This document shows, one piece after another, positions 1 to 8,000 of a stretch of DNA of 9,822 nucleotides (its first letter is position 1; every line of letters starts with the position of its first letter). The notes beneath the pieces are model-generated. The model saw only the letters and a list, made by a program, of their open reading frames with translations, had not been told where the DNA came from and did not search any database. The position numbers and the translations under genes were made by a program. The stretch is taken from contig JAFARV010000506.1 in assembly GCA_019245255.1 (NCBI GenBank), positions 1 to 9,822 on the forward strand, given 5' to 3'. Source of the DNA: Acidobacteriaceae bacterium. GTDB taxonomy: Bacteria > Acidobacteriota > Terriglobia > Bryobacterales > Bryobacteraceae.

Positions 1-8
1 AGGCCAGG

Positions 9-2003
9 ATGAAGACGCGGATCGGAGTCGATACCGGTGGAACATTCACCGATTTTGTACTGTTCGATGCGAGCGGTCTTCGCGTTCACAAAGTGCGCTC
101 GACACCCGACGAGCCTTCCCGAGCTATCCTGACCGGCATCGCAGAGCTATTAACTGAGTCCGCAGACGAAGTCATTCACGGCTCGACGGTCGCGACGAAC
201 GCACTGCTCGAACGTAAGGGGGCTCGCGTCGCTTTCCTGACAACGGCTGGTTTCGAGCACGTTCTCCACATCGGACGTCAGACGCGGCCCGAACTCTACC
301 GGCTGGTTGGAACACCTCGGCGGCACCTGATCGACGACGATCTTGTGTTTGGCGTTCGAGAGCGTACGGGTGCGTACGGCGAAGTCGTCGAAGCGCTTTC
401 GCAAGAAGAGATACAGCGCATTGTTGAGGCGATTTCGCGTGTGGAACCGGATGCCGTCGCAATTTGCCTTCTCCATTCCTATGCCTATCCGGAACATGAA
501 CAACGGCTCTCTCAAGAACTGAGAGGCGCCGGGTTCGCTGTATCTGCTTCGCACGAGATACTTCCGGAATATCGAGAATTTGAGCGTGCGAGTACGACGG
601 CGGTTAATGCCTATGTAACGCCCGTGATGGCCGGATATTTGACGACTCTCGAGCGCAGTCTCGAAAGCGATGCGCTCCGGATTTCACAATCAGCAGGCGG
701 GTTCATATCCGTTGACGAAGCGAGACGAGAGGCGGTCCGGACTGTACTCTCCGGGCCGGCGGGAGGTGCTGCGGGAGCGCTTGCTGTTGCTGAGGCGTCC
801 GGCTTTCCTCGCGTGATCGCGTTCGACATGGGCGGGACATCGACGGACGTGAGTTTGCTCGATGGTGCTTTGCCGATGAGCAACGAATCGGTTGTCGGTG
901 ATTTTCCGATCCGGCTCCCCTCGTTAGACATTCACACGGTTGGAGCGGGCGGCGGATCGATTGCTTTCGTAGACTCTGGCGGAGCGCTGCGAGTGGGACC
1001 CCGCAGTGCTGGAGCCGATCCGGGACCGGCTTGCTACGGTACCGGCGACGAACTCACGGTGACCGATGCAAACCTGTTGCTGGGGCGTCTGGATCCCGAG
1101 TTCTTTCTGGGGGGCCGCATGAAGCTCGATGTGGAGCGGCCTCAGCGATTGGCCGAGCAGCTCGCGGCGAGATTGAACCTCAACGTGCCGGAACTTGCCG
1201 AGGGCATTGTCCGCATTGCAAACTCGAACATCGAACGCGCGCTGCGGGTGGTCTCTGTCCAGCGCGGGCACGATCCCAGAGACTTCGCGCTGCTCGCCTT
1301 TGGAGGTGCAGGCGGAATGCACGGGTGCGACGTGGCTGCGGCACTCGAGATCAAAACGGTGCTTGTTCCGGAGCATGCGGGAATTCTGTCTGCTTTAGGT
1401 ATGCTGCTTTCTGATCAGACCAAGCAGTATTCGAAAGCGCTGCTGCGCCAAGCGGATCTGATGTGCCGGCAAGAGCTCGAAAGCGTCTTTGATCCGATTG
1501 AGAAGACCGCGCGCGCTGAGTTGCACGAGGCCGGATTCGATGAAGCATCAATCCACGTGGAGCGCTCTCTCGATCTTCGTTATTTAGGACAGTCTTACGA
1601 GATTACGGTGCCATTTACGGTCGAGTATCGCGCCGCTTTCGATCGAATCCATGAAAAGCTCTATGGGTATCACGACAGGGAGCGGATCGTCGAGATTGTG
1701 AACGTGCGTGTGAAGGCGATCGGTGTCACGGAAAAACCGGCTCTGCCACGTTATCCGCTGATCCAGGCGCAGACAGCAGTTCCCGGTAAGACTTCCCGCT
1801 GCATTTTCGATGGCGTGGTGCGGCCCACTCCATTATTTGCGCGTGCGTCGATGAGTCCCGGATTTTATGGCACCGGGCCCGCGATAATCGCTGGGTCTCA
1901 GGCAACGACGGTAGTGCCGCCCGGCTGGCAATTCAAGCTGGATGAGATCGGCACTCTCGTGCTCACGCATGCGGTGGATGCCGCGCAGGGAGGAACAGCG
2001 TGA
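9..2003 (+). CDS. hyuA: Hydantoinase/oxoprolinase family subunit A (HyuA-like, ATP-binding)
   Basis: This is the ATP-binding subunit of a hydantoinase/5-oxoprolinase-family enzyme, which in characterised members couples ATP hydrolysis to opening of a cyclic amide such as N-methylhydantoin or 5-oxoproline. At 664 residues it is full length for the family. The N-terminal Hydant_A_N region opens with DTGGTFTD (residues 8-15) and continues with HGSTVATNALLERKGA (58-73). The central ASKHA-like ATPase fold shows LSGPAGG (248-254), a second phosphate loop DMGGTSTD (273-280), AGGGSIA (313-319), and GPRSAGADPGPACYG (330-344). FGGAGGMHGC (431-440) and SALGMLLSD (461-469) follow, then a C-terminal domain to 664. 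The ATG at 9 places the first phosphate loop at the expected distance from the N-terminus, and an AGG lies at 1-3. It overlaps hyuB by GTGA, so the two are probably translated in a coupled way. Acetone carboxylase beta subunits are related but usually longer, and no third (gamma) subunit gene follows. Substrate is unknown; the family call is firm. Confidence 0.95.
   Translation: MKTRIGVDTGGTFTDFVLFDASGLRVHKVRSTPDEPSRAILTGIAELLTESADEVIHGSTVATNALLERKGARVAFLTTAGFEHVLHIGRQTRPELYRLVGTPRRHLIDDDLVFGVRERTGAYGEVVEALSQEEIQRIVEAISRVEPDAVAICLLHSYAYPEHEQRLSQELRGAGFAVSASHEILPEYREFERASTTAVNAYVTPVMAGYLTTLERSLESDALRISQSAGGFISVDEARREAVRTVLSGPAGGAAGALAVAEASGFPRVIAFDMGGTSTDVSLLDGALPMSNESVVGDFPIRLPSLDIHTVGAGGGSIAFVDSGGALRVGPRSAGADPGPACYGTGDELTVTDANLLLGRLDPEFFLGGRMKLDVERPQRLAEQLAARLNLNVPELAEGIVRIANSNIERALRVVSVQRGHDPRDFALLAFGGAGGMHGCDVAAALEIKTVLVPEHAGILSALGMLLSDQTKQYSKALLRQADLMCRQELESVFDPIEKTARAELHEAGFDEASIHVERSLDLRYLGQSYEITVPFTVEYRAAFDRIHEKLYGYHDRERIVEIVNVRVKAIGVTEKPALPRYPLIQAQTAVPGKTSRCIFDGVVRPTPLFARASMSPGFYGTGPAIIAGSQATTVVPPGWQFKLDEIGTLVLTHAVDAAQGGTA
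1987..1994 (+). promoter_or_regulatory. Ribosome binding site for hyuB, fixing its GTG start
   Basis: AGGGAGGA lies inside the last codons of hyuA, with its GGAGG core (1989-1993) six bases before the GTG at 2000. This strong Shine-Dalgarno match supports the GTG start of hyuB and its four-base GTGA overlap with the hyuA stop codon. Confidence 0.75.
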
Positions 2004-3559
2004 ATCCAATCGAGTTTGAGATTTTCAAAAACCTGTTCGTCTCCATTGCCGAGGAGATGGGCGAAGCGTTGAAGCGCACCAGTTTCTCGCCCAACATCAA
2101 GGAACGCCTTGATTACTCGTGTGCGATTTACGATGCGCAGGCGCAGACGATAGCGCAGGGCGACCACATGCCGGTGCATCTTGGGGCCATGCCGCTCTCG
2201 GTTCGTGCAGCGATTGCTCGCGGCGATATGGAGCCGGGTGACGTGATTGCCCTGAACGATCCGTTTCGCGGAGGCACCCATCTTCCCGACATCACTCTGG
2301 TATCGCCCGTGTTCGTGGGCGATTCGGAGCGGCCGTCCTTTTATGTGGCTAACCGTGCGCACCACTCCGATGTAGGAGGAATGACACCCGGATCTATGCC
2401 TCTCGCAAGCGAGGTGTTTCAGGAGGGATTGATCATTCCGCCCGTACAGCTGGTCCGGCGCGGAGAAATGGACAGCGATATTGCATCTCTGATTTACGCG
2501 AATGTGCGCACACCAGGGGAACGAGAGGGCGATTTGACGGCCCAGATCGCATCCAACCGTGTTGGCGAGAAGCGGTTGAGGCACATCGTAGATCACTATG
2601 GAATCGCAACCGTGAGCCAGTATGCTGCGGCGGTGCAGGATTACTCGGAGCGTGTCATGCGCAGCATGATTGCTTCGATTCCTGACGGCGAGTACGTTTT
2701 CGAAGATTCGCTCGATGATGATGGTTTCAACAAAGCCCGCGTGCACATACGCGTGTCCGTTCGCATCGCCGGTGATGAAGCGATAGTTGATTTCACCGGT
2801 TCCGACCGGCAAACTACCGGAGGAATAAACGCTAATTTTGCCATTACTATGTCGGCAACACTCTATGTGTTTCGCTGCCTGATTCAGGATGACGTTCTCT
2901 ACAACGACGGTATTGCGCGACCGATCAAAGTGACTGCGCTGCCTGGAACGGTGGTGAACGCGCTTCATCCTGCCGCGGTCGCAGGTGGAAATGTAGAAAC
3001 ATCACAGCGCATTACTGACGTGGTGCTCGGGGCATTATCCGGACCCCTGCGCAACCTGATTCCGGCGGCAAGTCAGGGCACTATGAATAACATCACGCTG
3101 GGCGGAGTGGATAGCCGGACAGGTCAGGCGTTCGCTTATTACGAAACCATCGGCGGCGGCATGGGCGCGGGTGCAGGTGCTAGTGGCCTGAGTGGGGTCC
3201 ATACTCATATGAGCAACTCGCGCAACACTCCGGTCGAAGCGATTGAGCGCTATCTGCCGGTTCGCATTCGCCAATATCATCTGCGTAGAGGAAGCGGCGG
3301 CGCGGGAAAATTTGCGGGCGGCGATGGGATTGTGCGTGAATACGAAATGCTCGATCGGGTTTCAGTAACGATACTAAGCGATCGCCGCGAGCGCCCGCCA
3401 TACGGAGCGGCCGGAGGTCAGCCGGGTGAAGTCGGCCGGAACACGCTGATCCGCGCCAATGGAATCGAAGAGAAGCTTCCGTCAAAGGTGCGCCTTATCC
3501 TGAACGCGGGCGATCGGCTTCGAATCGAATCTCCGGGCGGGGGCGGTTTTGGAGAGTGA
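2000..3559 (+). CDS. hyuB: Hydantoinase/oxoprolinase family subunit B (HyuB-like)
   Basis: This is the partner subunit of the HyuA-like protein, expected in the cytoplasm as part of a heteromeric ATP-dependent amidohydrolase. At 519 residues it has the usual length for a stand-alone Hydantoinase_B protein. Family blocks in order are ERLDYSCAIYD (35-45), QGDHMPVHLGAMP (53-65), NDPFRGGTHLPDITL (86-100), ANRAHHSDVGG (117-127), HTHMSNSRNTPVEAIE (401-416) and the glycine-rich end PGGGGFG (512-518). The histidines and aspartates in HLPD (94-97) and HHSD (121-124) are candidates for metal binding by analogy with the family; this is inference. Translation starts at GTG in the GTGA overlap with hyuA, backed by a strong ribosome binding site. 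The 3' end overlaps the transporter gene. No frameshift or missing block is seen. The substrate could be a hydantoin, 5-oxoproline or another cyclic amide, and the sequence does not decide between them. Confidence 0.95.
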   Translation: MNPIEFEIFKNLFVSIAEEMGEALKRTSFSPNIKERLDYSCAIYDAQAQTIAQGDHMPVHLGAMPLSVRAAIARGDMEPGDVIALNDPFRGGTHLPDITLVSPVFVGDSERPSFYVANRAHHSDVGGMTPGSMPLASEVFQEGLIIPPVQLVRRGEMDSDIASLIYANVRTPGEREGDLTAQIASNRVGEKRLRHIVDHYGIATVSQYAAAVQDYSERVMRSMIASIPDGEYVFEDSLDDDGFNKARVHIRVSVRIAGDEAIVDFTGSDRQTTGGINANFAITMSATLYVFRCLIQDDVLYNDGIARPIKVTALPGTVVNALHPAAVAGGNVETSQRITDVVLGALSGPLRNLIPAASQGTMNNITLGGVDSRTGQAFAYYETIGGGMGAGAGASGLSGVHTHMSNSRNTPVEAIERYLPVRIRQYHLRRGSGGAGKFAGGDGIVREYEMLDRVSVTILSDRRERPPYGAAGGQPGEVGRNTLIRANGIEEKLPSKVRLILNAGDRLRIESPGGGGFGE

Positions 3560-4823
3560 GCGCAAGCGGGCCGCGCTGGTTACCGCTTTTGCCTGGTTCA
3601 CCGAAGCCCCGGGCGCGTCAAAACGGGCGTTGCTCGCAGCATCGCTCGGCTGGATGCTCGATTCCTTCGACGTGATGCTGTACTCGATGGTGCTGCCGGC
3701 ATTGATGAAAGATCTTGCGCTGACGAAAGCCACTGCCGGAGTGCTTGGTTCAGCCACTCTGGTTGCCGCAGCGGTGGGCGGACTCGTCTTTGGAATTGTC
3801 GCCGATCGACATGGAAGAGTCATCGCGCTGCGATGGAGCGTGATTCTTTACGCGGTATTTACGGGCGCGTGCGGCCTCGCTCAAAACGTCTTCCAACTGC
3901 TGACGTTCCGCGTGTTGCTTGGCTTCGGCATGGGTGGTGAATGGGCGAGCGGAGCGGCTCTTGTCTCAGAAACATGGCCGGCACAGCATCGAGGCAAGGC
4001 GCTTGGCTTGATGCAAAGTTCTTGGGCCGTCGGGTATGCTCTCGCTGCGCTCACAGCAGCAGTGATTATGCCGGTGGGCGGTTGGCGCTCCGTCTTCTTC
4101 GTTGGATTGATCCCCGCGTTTATCACGCTCTGGATGCGCAGACACGTGAGTGAGCCGGAACTTTGGGCTCGCGCCGGCGGTGAACAGCGAGGGTCGCTGA
4201 GGAGCTTCTCGGAGCTCTTCCGAAGACCTCTTCTCACGCTAACGGTTGTGATCACGCTGATGAATGCATGCACCCTCTTTGCCTGGTGGGGATTCAATTT
4301 GTGGGTGCCGAGTTATTTGTCCTTGCCTGCGGCACAGGGAGGCCTCGGATTGCCTTCTCGTGCAATGACAATCCTGGTGGTCGTCATGCAGATCGGAATG
4401 TGGTTGGGATACGTGACATTCGGAGTTCTCAGCGACATTGCTGGACGCAAACCAACATACATCTCTTATCTGATCGCCGCTGCCGCTGCGCTCGCCGCAT
4501 ACAGCCTCACGCGATCGCAGATGGTTCTGCTTGTCCTCGGGCCTGTGGTCGCGTTTTTCGCGACCGGGCACTTCACCGGCCTCGGTACCGTTACCGCTGA
4601 AATCTATGCAACGCGCATCCGCGCGACGGCTCAGGGTTTCATTTACAACCTGGGCCGGATCGCAAGTGCAGTCGCGCCGTTCCTGGTTGGATCGTGGGCC
4701 GAGACACATCGCTTTGGCGCTGCCTTTCGGCTGATTGCGTGCTTCTTCGCCCTTGCCGCCGCGCTTTGGATCTGGATCCCGGAGACCAAGCCGCAGCTAT
4801 CTATTGAGCCAGCCGAAAGCTGA
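3549..4823 (+). CDS. Major facilitator superfamily transporter, probable acid/metabolite:H+ symporter
   Basis: A 424-residue inner-membrane transporter with about 12 predicted membrane segments and a longer, charged central loop near 196-228. The first segment (about 27-52) carries the acidic pair in DSFD (38-41). The loop 2-3 signature is GIVADRHGR (82-90), with its echo GVLSDIAGRK (292-301) in loop 8-9. RVLLGFGMGGEW (121-132) and ETWPAQHRGKALG (141-153) resemble the aromatic acid/sialate:H+ symporter branch of the superfamily. The proposed start is TTG at 3549, overlapping the hyuB stop by 11 bases, with GGGCGG (3541-3546) just before it. The GTG at 3556 is out of frame, and the first ATG (codon 36) falls inside the first membrane segment, so a non-ATG start is needed. 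Its position argues that it imports the substrate of HyuAB or exports the product; this is inference from context. The superfamily call is firm, the substrate is open. Confidence 0.93.
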   Translation: MESERKRAALVTAFAWFTEAPGASKRALLAASLGWMLDSFDVMLYSMVLPALMKDLALTKATAGVLGSATLVAAAVGGLVFGIVADRHGRVIALRWSVILYAVFTGACGLAQNVFQLLTFRVLLGFGMGGEWASGAALVSETWPAQHRGKALGLMQSSWAVGYALAALTAAVIMPVGGWRSVFFVGLIPAFITLWMRRHVSEPELWARAGGEQRGSLRSFSELFRRPLLTLTVVITLMNACTLFAWWGFNLWVPSYLSLPAAQGGLGLPSRAMTILVVVMQIGMWLGYVTFGVLSDIAGRKPTYISYLIAAAAALAAYSLTRSQMVLLVLGPVVAFFATGHFTGLGTVTAEIYATRIRATAQGFIYNLGRIASAVAPFLVGSWAETHRFGAAFRLIACFFALAAALWIWIPETKPQLSIEPAES

Positions 4824-4842
4824 AACTTAGCGCGTCCCGGAA

Positions 4843-4914
4843 AGTAAGCCGCCACTTACGTCGATCATATTGTTCGCCTCTTGACTGAAATATAGCCTAC
4901 AGTAAGTGCCGCCA
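4843..4914. repeat. Repeated motif AGTAAG-(TG)-CCGCCA in the intergenic region
   Basis: AGTAAG followed directly by CCGCCA occurs at 4843-4854. The same two blocks recur at 4901-4914, separated by an extra TG. Starts are 58 bases apart. The first copy is also part of an inverted repeat, GTAAG (4844-4848), a six-base spacer, then CTTAC (4855-4859). It lies 20 bases after the transporter stop codon and well before the receptor gene. It could be a paired operator for the receptor gene, a weak hairpin at the end of the hyu operon, or chance. There is no T-run after it, so it is not a standard terminator. Confidence 0.4.
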
Positions 4915-4978
4915 TCTTTGCTGAGAAGCTGAAGGTACGAATCGTTCCCCGGCCTGTCTTAGAACCTTTCTGGCCCAC

Positions 4979-5007
4979 TTGAGTAAGCGTTTGCGGAAAT
5001 CTATTTA
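4979..5007 (+). promoter_or_regulatory. Weak promoter candidate for the TonB-dependent receptor gene
   Basis: TTGAGT (4979-4984) and TATTTA (5002-5007) are separated by 17 bases and match a sigma-70 type promoter in 4 of 6 and 3 of 6 positions. Transcription from here would give a leader of roughly 70 bases before the ATG at 5086. That leader holds the small inverted repeat TGCGT (5013-5017) / ACGCA (5024-5028). This is the best-spaced pair I found in the 262-base gap, but matches of this quality can occur by chance. Confidence 0.25.
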
Positions 5008-5074
5008 CCTTTTGCGTTTAAGGACGCATACTGTAAAGCAAACTTGCGTGCGCCGTTGCTATCTATCGCACGTG

Positions 5075-5081
5075 AAGGGGG
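5075..5081 (+). promoter_or_regulatory. Ribosome binding site for the receptor, favouring the ATG at 5086
   Basis: AAGGGGG lies four bases before the ATG at 5086, with the AAGG core seven bases away. It supports this ATG rather than the in-frame TTG at 5044, which would add 14 residues before a proper signal peptide. Confidence 0.65.
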
Positions 5082-5085
5082 TTCC

Positions 5086-8000
5086 ATGTCTCGAATCTTC
5101 GTTGGCCGTGTGTTCGCTGCGGCCTGCATCGCCACGCTTTTTATCCTTTCCCAAATTAGCCTCGTGGCACAAACCGTGGACATTGCGGAGGTCAGTGGTA
5201 CCGTTACCGATCCGAGCGGCGCGGCTGTGGCAAGCGCTCAGGTCACCATGACTGAGACCGATAAAGACCTGCAGCACACCGTACTGACGGATGCCCGCGG
5301 GGAATACGTGCTCCCTAATCTTCCCGTCGGTCCGTACCGTTTGGAGGTGAAAGCCAGCGGCTTTAAAGACTACGTGCAAACCGGCATTGTTCTTGTCGTG
5401 AATAACAACCCCGAAATCAATGTGCGCATGGAGATCGGGTCCATCTCCGAAAAGGTAGAGGTCCAAGCCACCGCGAGTATGGTCGAGACAAAGGAAACGT
5501 CGGTTGCGTCGGTGATCGACCAGCAACGAATCGTGGAACTCCCGCTCGATAACCGTCAGGCTACGCAACTCATCATTACGCTCGGCGGGGCCGTTTACGC
5601 TGACAGCGGCGATACCGGCAGTAAGACTTTCTGGAACGCAACCAGGATCGCAGTGGCAGGCGGCCAAGGCAACGGCACGGCGTATCTTTTGGATGGAGCC
5701 GACGCCACTGACGCGATGTCGAACGTAAACATGCCGTTCCCGTTCCCTGATGCGCTTTCAGAATTCAGTATCGAGACCAGCTCGGTCTCGGCACGCTTTG
5801 GCCAGCATCCCGGCGCTACTGTTAACGTGGTCACGAAGTCGGGATCAAATGACTTTCATGGAGATCTGTTCGAGTTCATTAGAAACGGCGATCTCAATGC
5901 CCGCAATTTTTTCTCGACTACCGGCCCCGATACGCTGAAGCGGAATCAGTTCGGCGGAGTTGCCGGCGGCAAAATCATTCGTGACAAACTGTTTTACTTC
6001 GGTGGGTACCAGGGAACGCGTAACCGGTCCAACCCGCCCCAGTCGGTCACGCATATCGCCACCGCCGCGATGCTGGCAGGCGATTTCAGGACCATCGCGT
6101 CTGCGGCCTGCGGCAAGGCCGTACAACTGGTGAATCCCGTCACTAAGACGCCCTTCACCGGGAACCAGATTCCTGTATCGCTTCTTAATCCCGTTGCCGT
6201 GGCGCTTACCAAGTATCTCCCAGTAAGTTCGGCGAATGGTTGCGGGACGGTTACCTATGGCATCCCGCAGACCGGCGATGAAGACGACTACATTGGACGC
6301 GTTGACTATGTTATTAACTCGAAGCATACGTTGTTCGCAAGATACTTCGCCGATGACTTTCGAAATCCGGCGTTCTTTGACGGCAAGGATCTGCTAACCA
6401 CCACCTCGCCCGGCAATCTGGAATTGGCGCAGGAGGCAACCATCGGCGACACCTATACGTTTGGACCCGCAACAGTGAATTCTTTCCACTTGGGTTTCAA
6501 TCGTATCCGCGACAATCGCGGCCCGACGAACTTTCCTATTAACTGGACCGATCTGGGTTCGCAGATGTATAGCGCTGTTCCCAATTTCCTTCTGATCTCT
6601 AACATGACCGGCGGATTCACTACTTACTGCGGCACCTGTGCGCCGGGACACTTCAACATCAGCAGCTATCAAATCGCCGATGACCTGGACCTGGTTCGCG
6701 GGCGCCATCAGCTCGCCTTTGGATTTAATCTGGTAAGAATTCAGAACAACACCGTCTCCGGCTTCGACGAGAACGGCGCTCCAACGTTCAACGGTCAATT
6801 CACCGGTCTCGGCATCGCTGATTTCCTGCTCGGATACATGAGCGATTTTCAGCAAACCAACGCAACGCCTGATGACCTGCGCCAATGGGCATTCAGCGCT
6901 TACGCGCAAGACAGTTTCAAGGTCTCGAACCGGTTCACGATCAACTACGGCGTGCGCTGGGAACCTATCTTTGCTGATCCCGATAAGTATCATCGCGGGG
7001 ATTCGTTCAATTACAGCGCGTTCTTAGCAGATAAAGTGAGCACCTTGCACCCCAGTGCGCCTCCCGGGCTGTTCTTCCCCGGAGATCCCGGGATTCCGCC
7101 CGCGAACTGGTACGGCCATTACAAAGACTTCGGCCCGCGTGTCGGGCTTGTCTGGAGTCCTCATGCGGATGGCCGGGACTCGCTGCGCGCCGGTGCGGCC
7201 ATTCTATACGATCAGGCGGAAACGTGGTTTAATGAGCGCGAAACCACCAATCCACCTTTCGGCAATGATATCGATGTAGGTTCTACCGGAACACTTACGA
7301 ATCCATGGGCAGCATACCCGGGCGGAAACCCCTTTCCACAACACGGGAATTTGTTCTTTCCGCTATTCGGCACTTACATTAATATGCCGCTCCATCCCGC
7401 TCCCACTTATGTCAGCCAGTGGAACGCCACTTATCAACGGCAGTTTGCAGGGAATTGGATGGCATCCGTCAGCTATCTCGGTAATGAGACCACCCACCTC
7501 TGGATCGCAGGCGAAACCGATCCTGCGGTGTTTCTAGGCACGGGCCCCTGCACGATTAACGGCGTGAGTTATAAAACGTGTTCCTCCACCAGCAACACCA
7601 ACCAACGGCGCATGTTCTATCTGACAAACCCCGCGACAGGCAAGTATTATGCGAGCGTCGACACGGCTGATACCGGCGCTGTGGCCCACTACCAGGGGCT
7701 GATCTTTTCGGTCACCCACCAATTTAGCAAGAACTTCCAGATGAACGCTAATTTCACGGATTCTTACTGTCTTTCTGACTACGATTTCGGTGCAGCCCTT
7801 GCCGGTTCCACGAACTCGCAGCCTTTCAATCGTCACGCCGATTGGGGCCCATGTGTCTCCGATACGCGTTATAACTTCAATCTCACAGGAGTTGCTGTCA
7901 GTGGCTTCCATACCAGCCATTCGCTGCTCGATCACATCGTGAACAACTGGCAGCTCGCACCGATCTTCCAAGCCAGAAGCGGTCAGCCCCTCCTCGTCAC

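Noticed and set aside
1898..2968. Minus-strand open frame of 356 codons across the hyuA end and hyuB
   Set aside because: It is antisense to well-conserved HyuA and HyuB blocks, its translation shows no recognisable domain, and long antisense frames are common in GC-rich genes.
4881..4909. TTGACT (4881-4886) as a -35 box
   Set aside because: It is a good -35 match, but no acceptable -10 box lies 16-18 bases downstream; the nearby TATAGC at 4891 is only four bases away.
5044..5085. Longer receptor start at TTG 5044
   Set aside because: It would put 14 extra residues ahead of a normal signal peptide, and the ATG at 5086 has a clear ribosome binding site.
4979..5251. Plus-strand open frame of 90 codons before and into the receptor gene
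   Set aside because: It starts at a TTG without a ribosome binding site and overlaps the receptor signal peptide and first domain in another frame.
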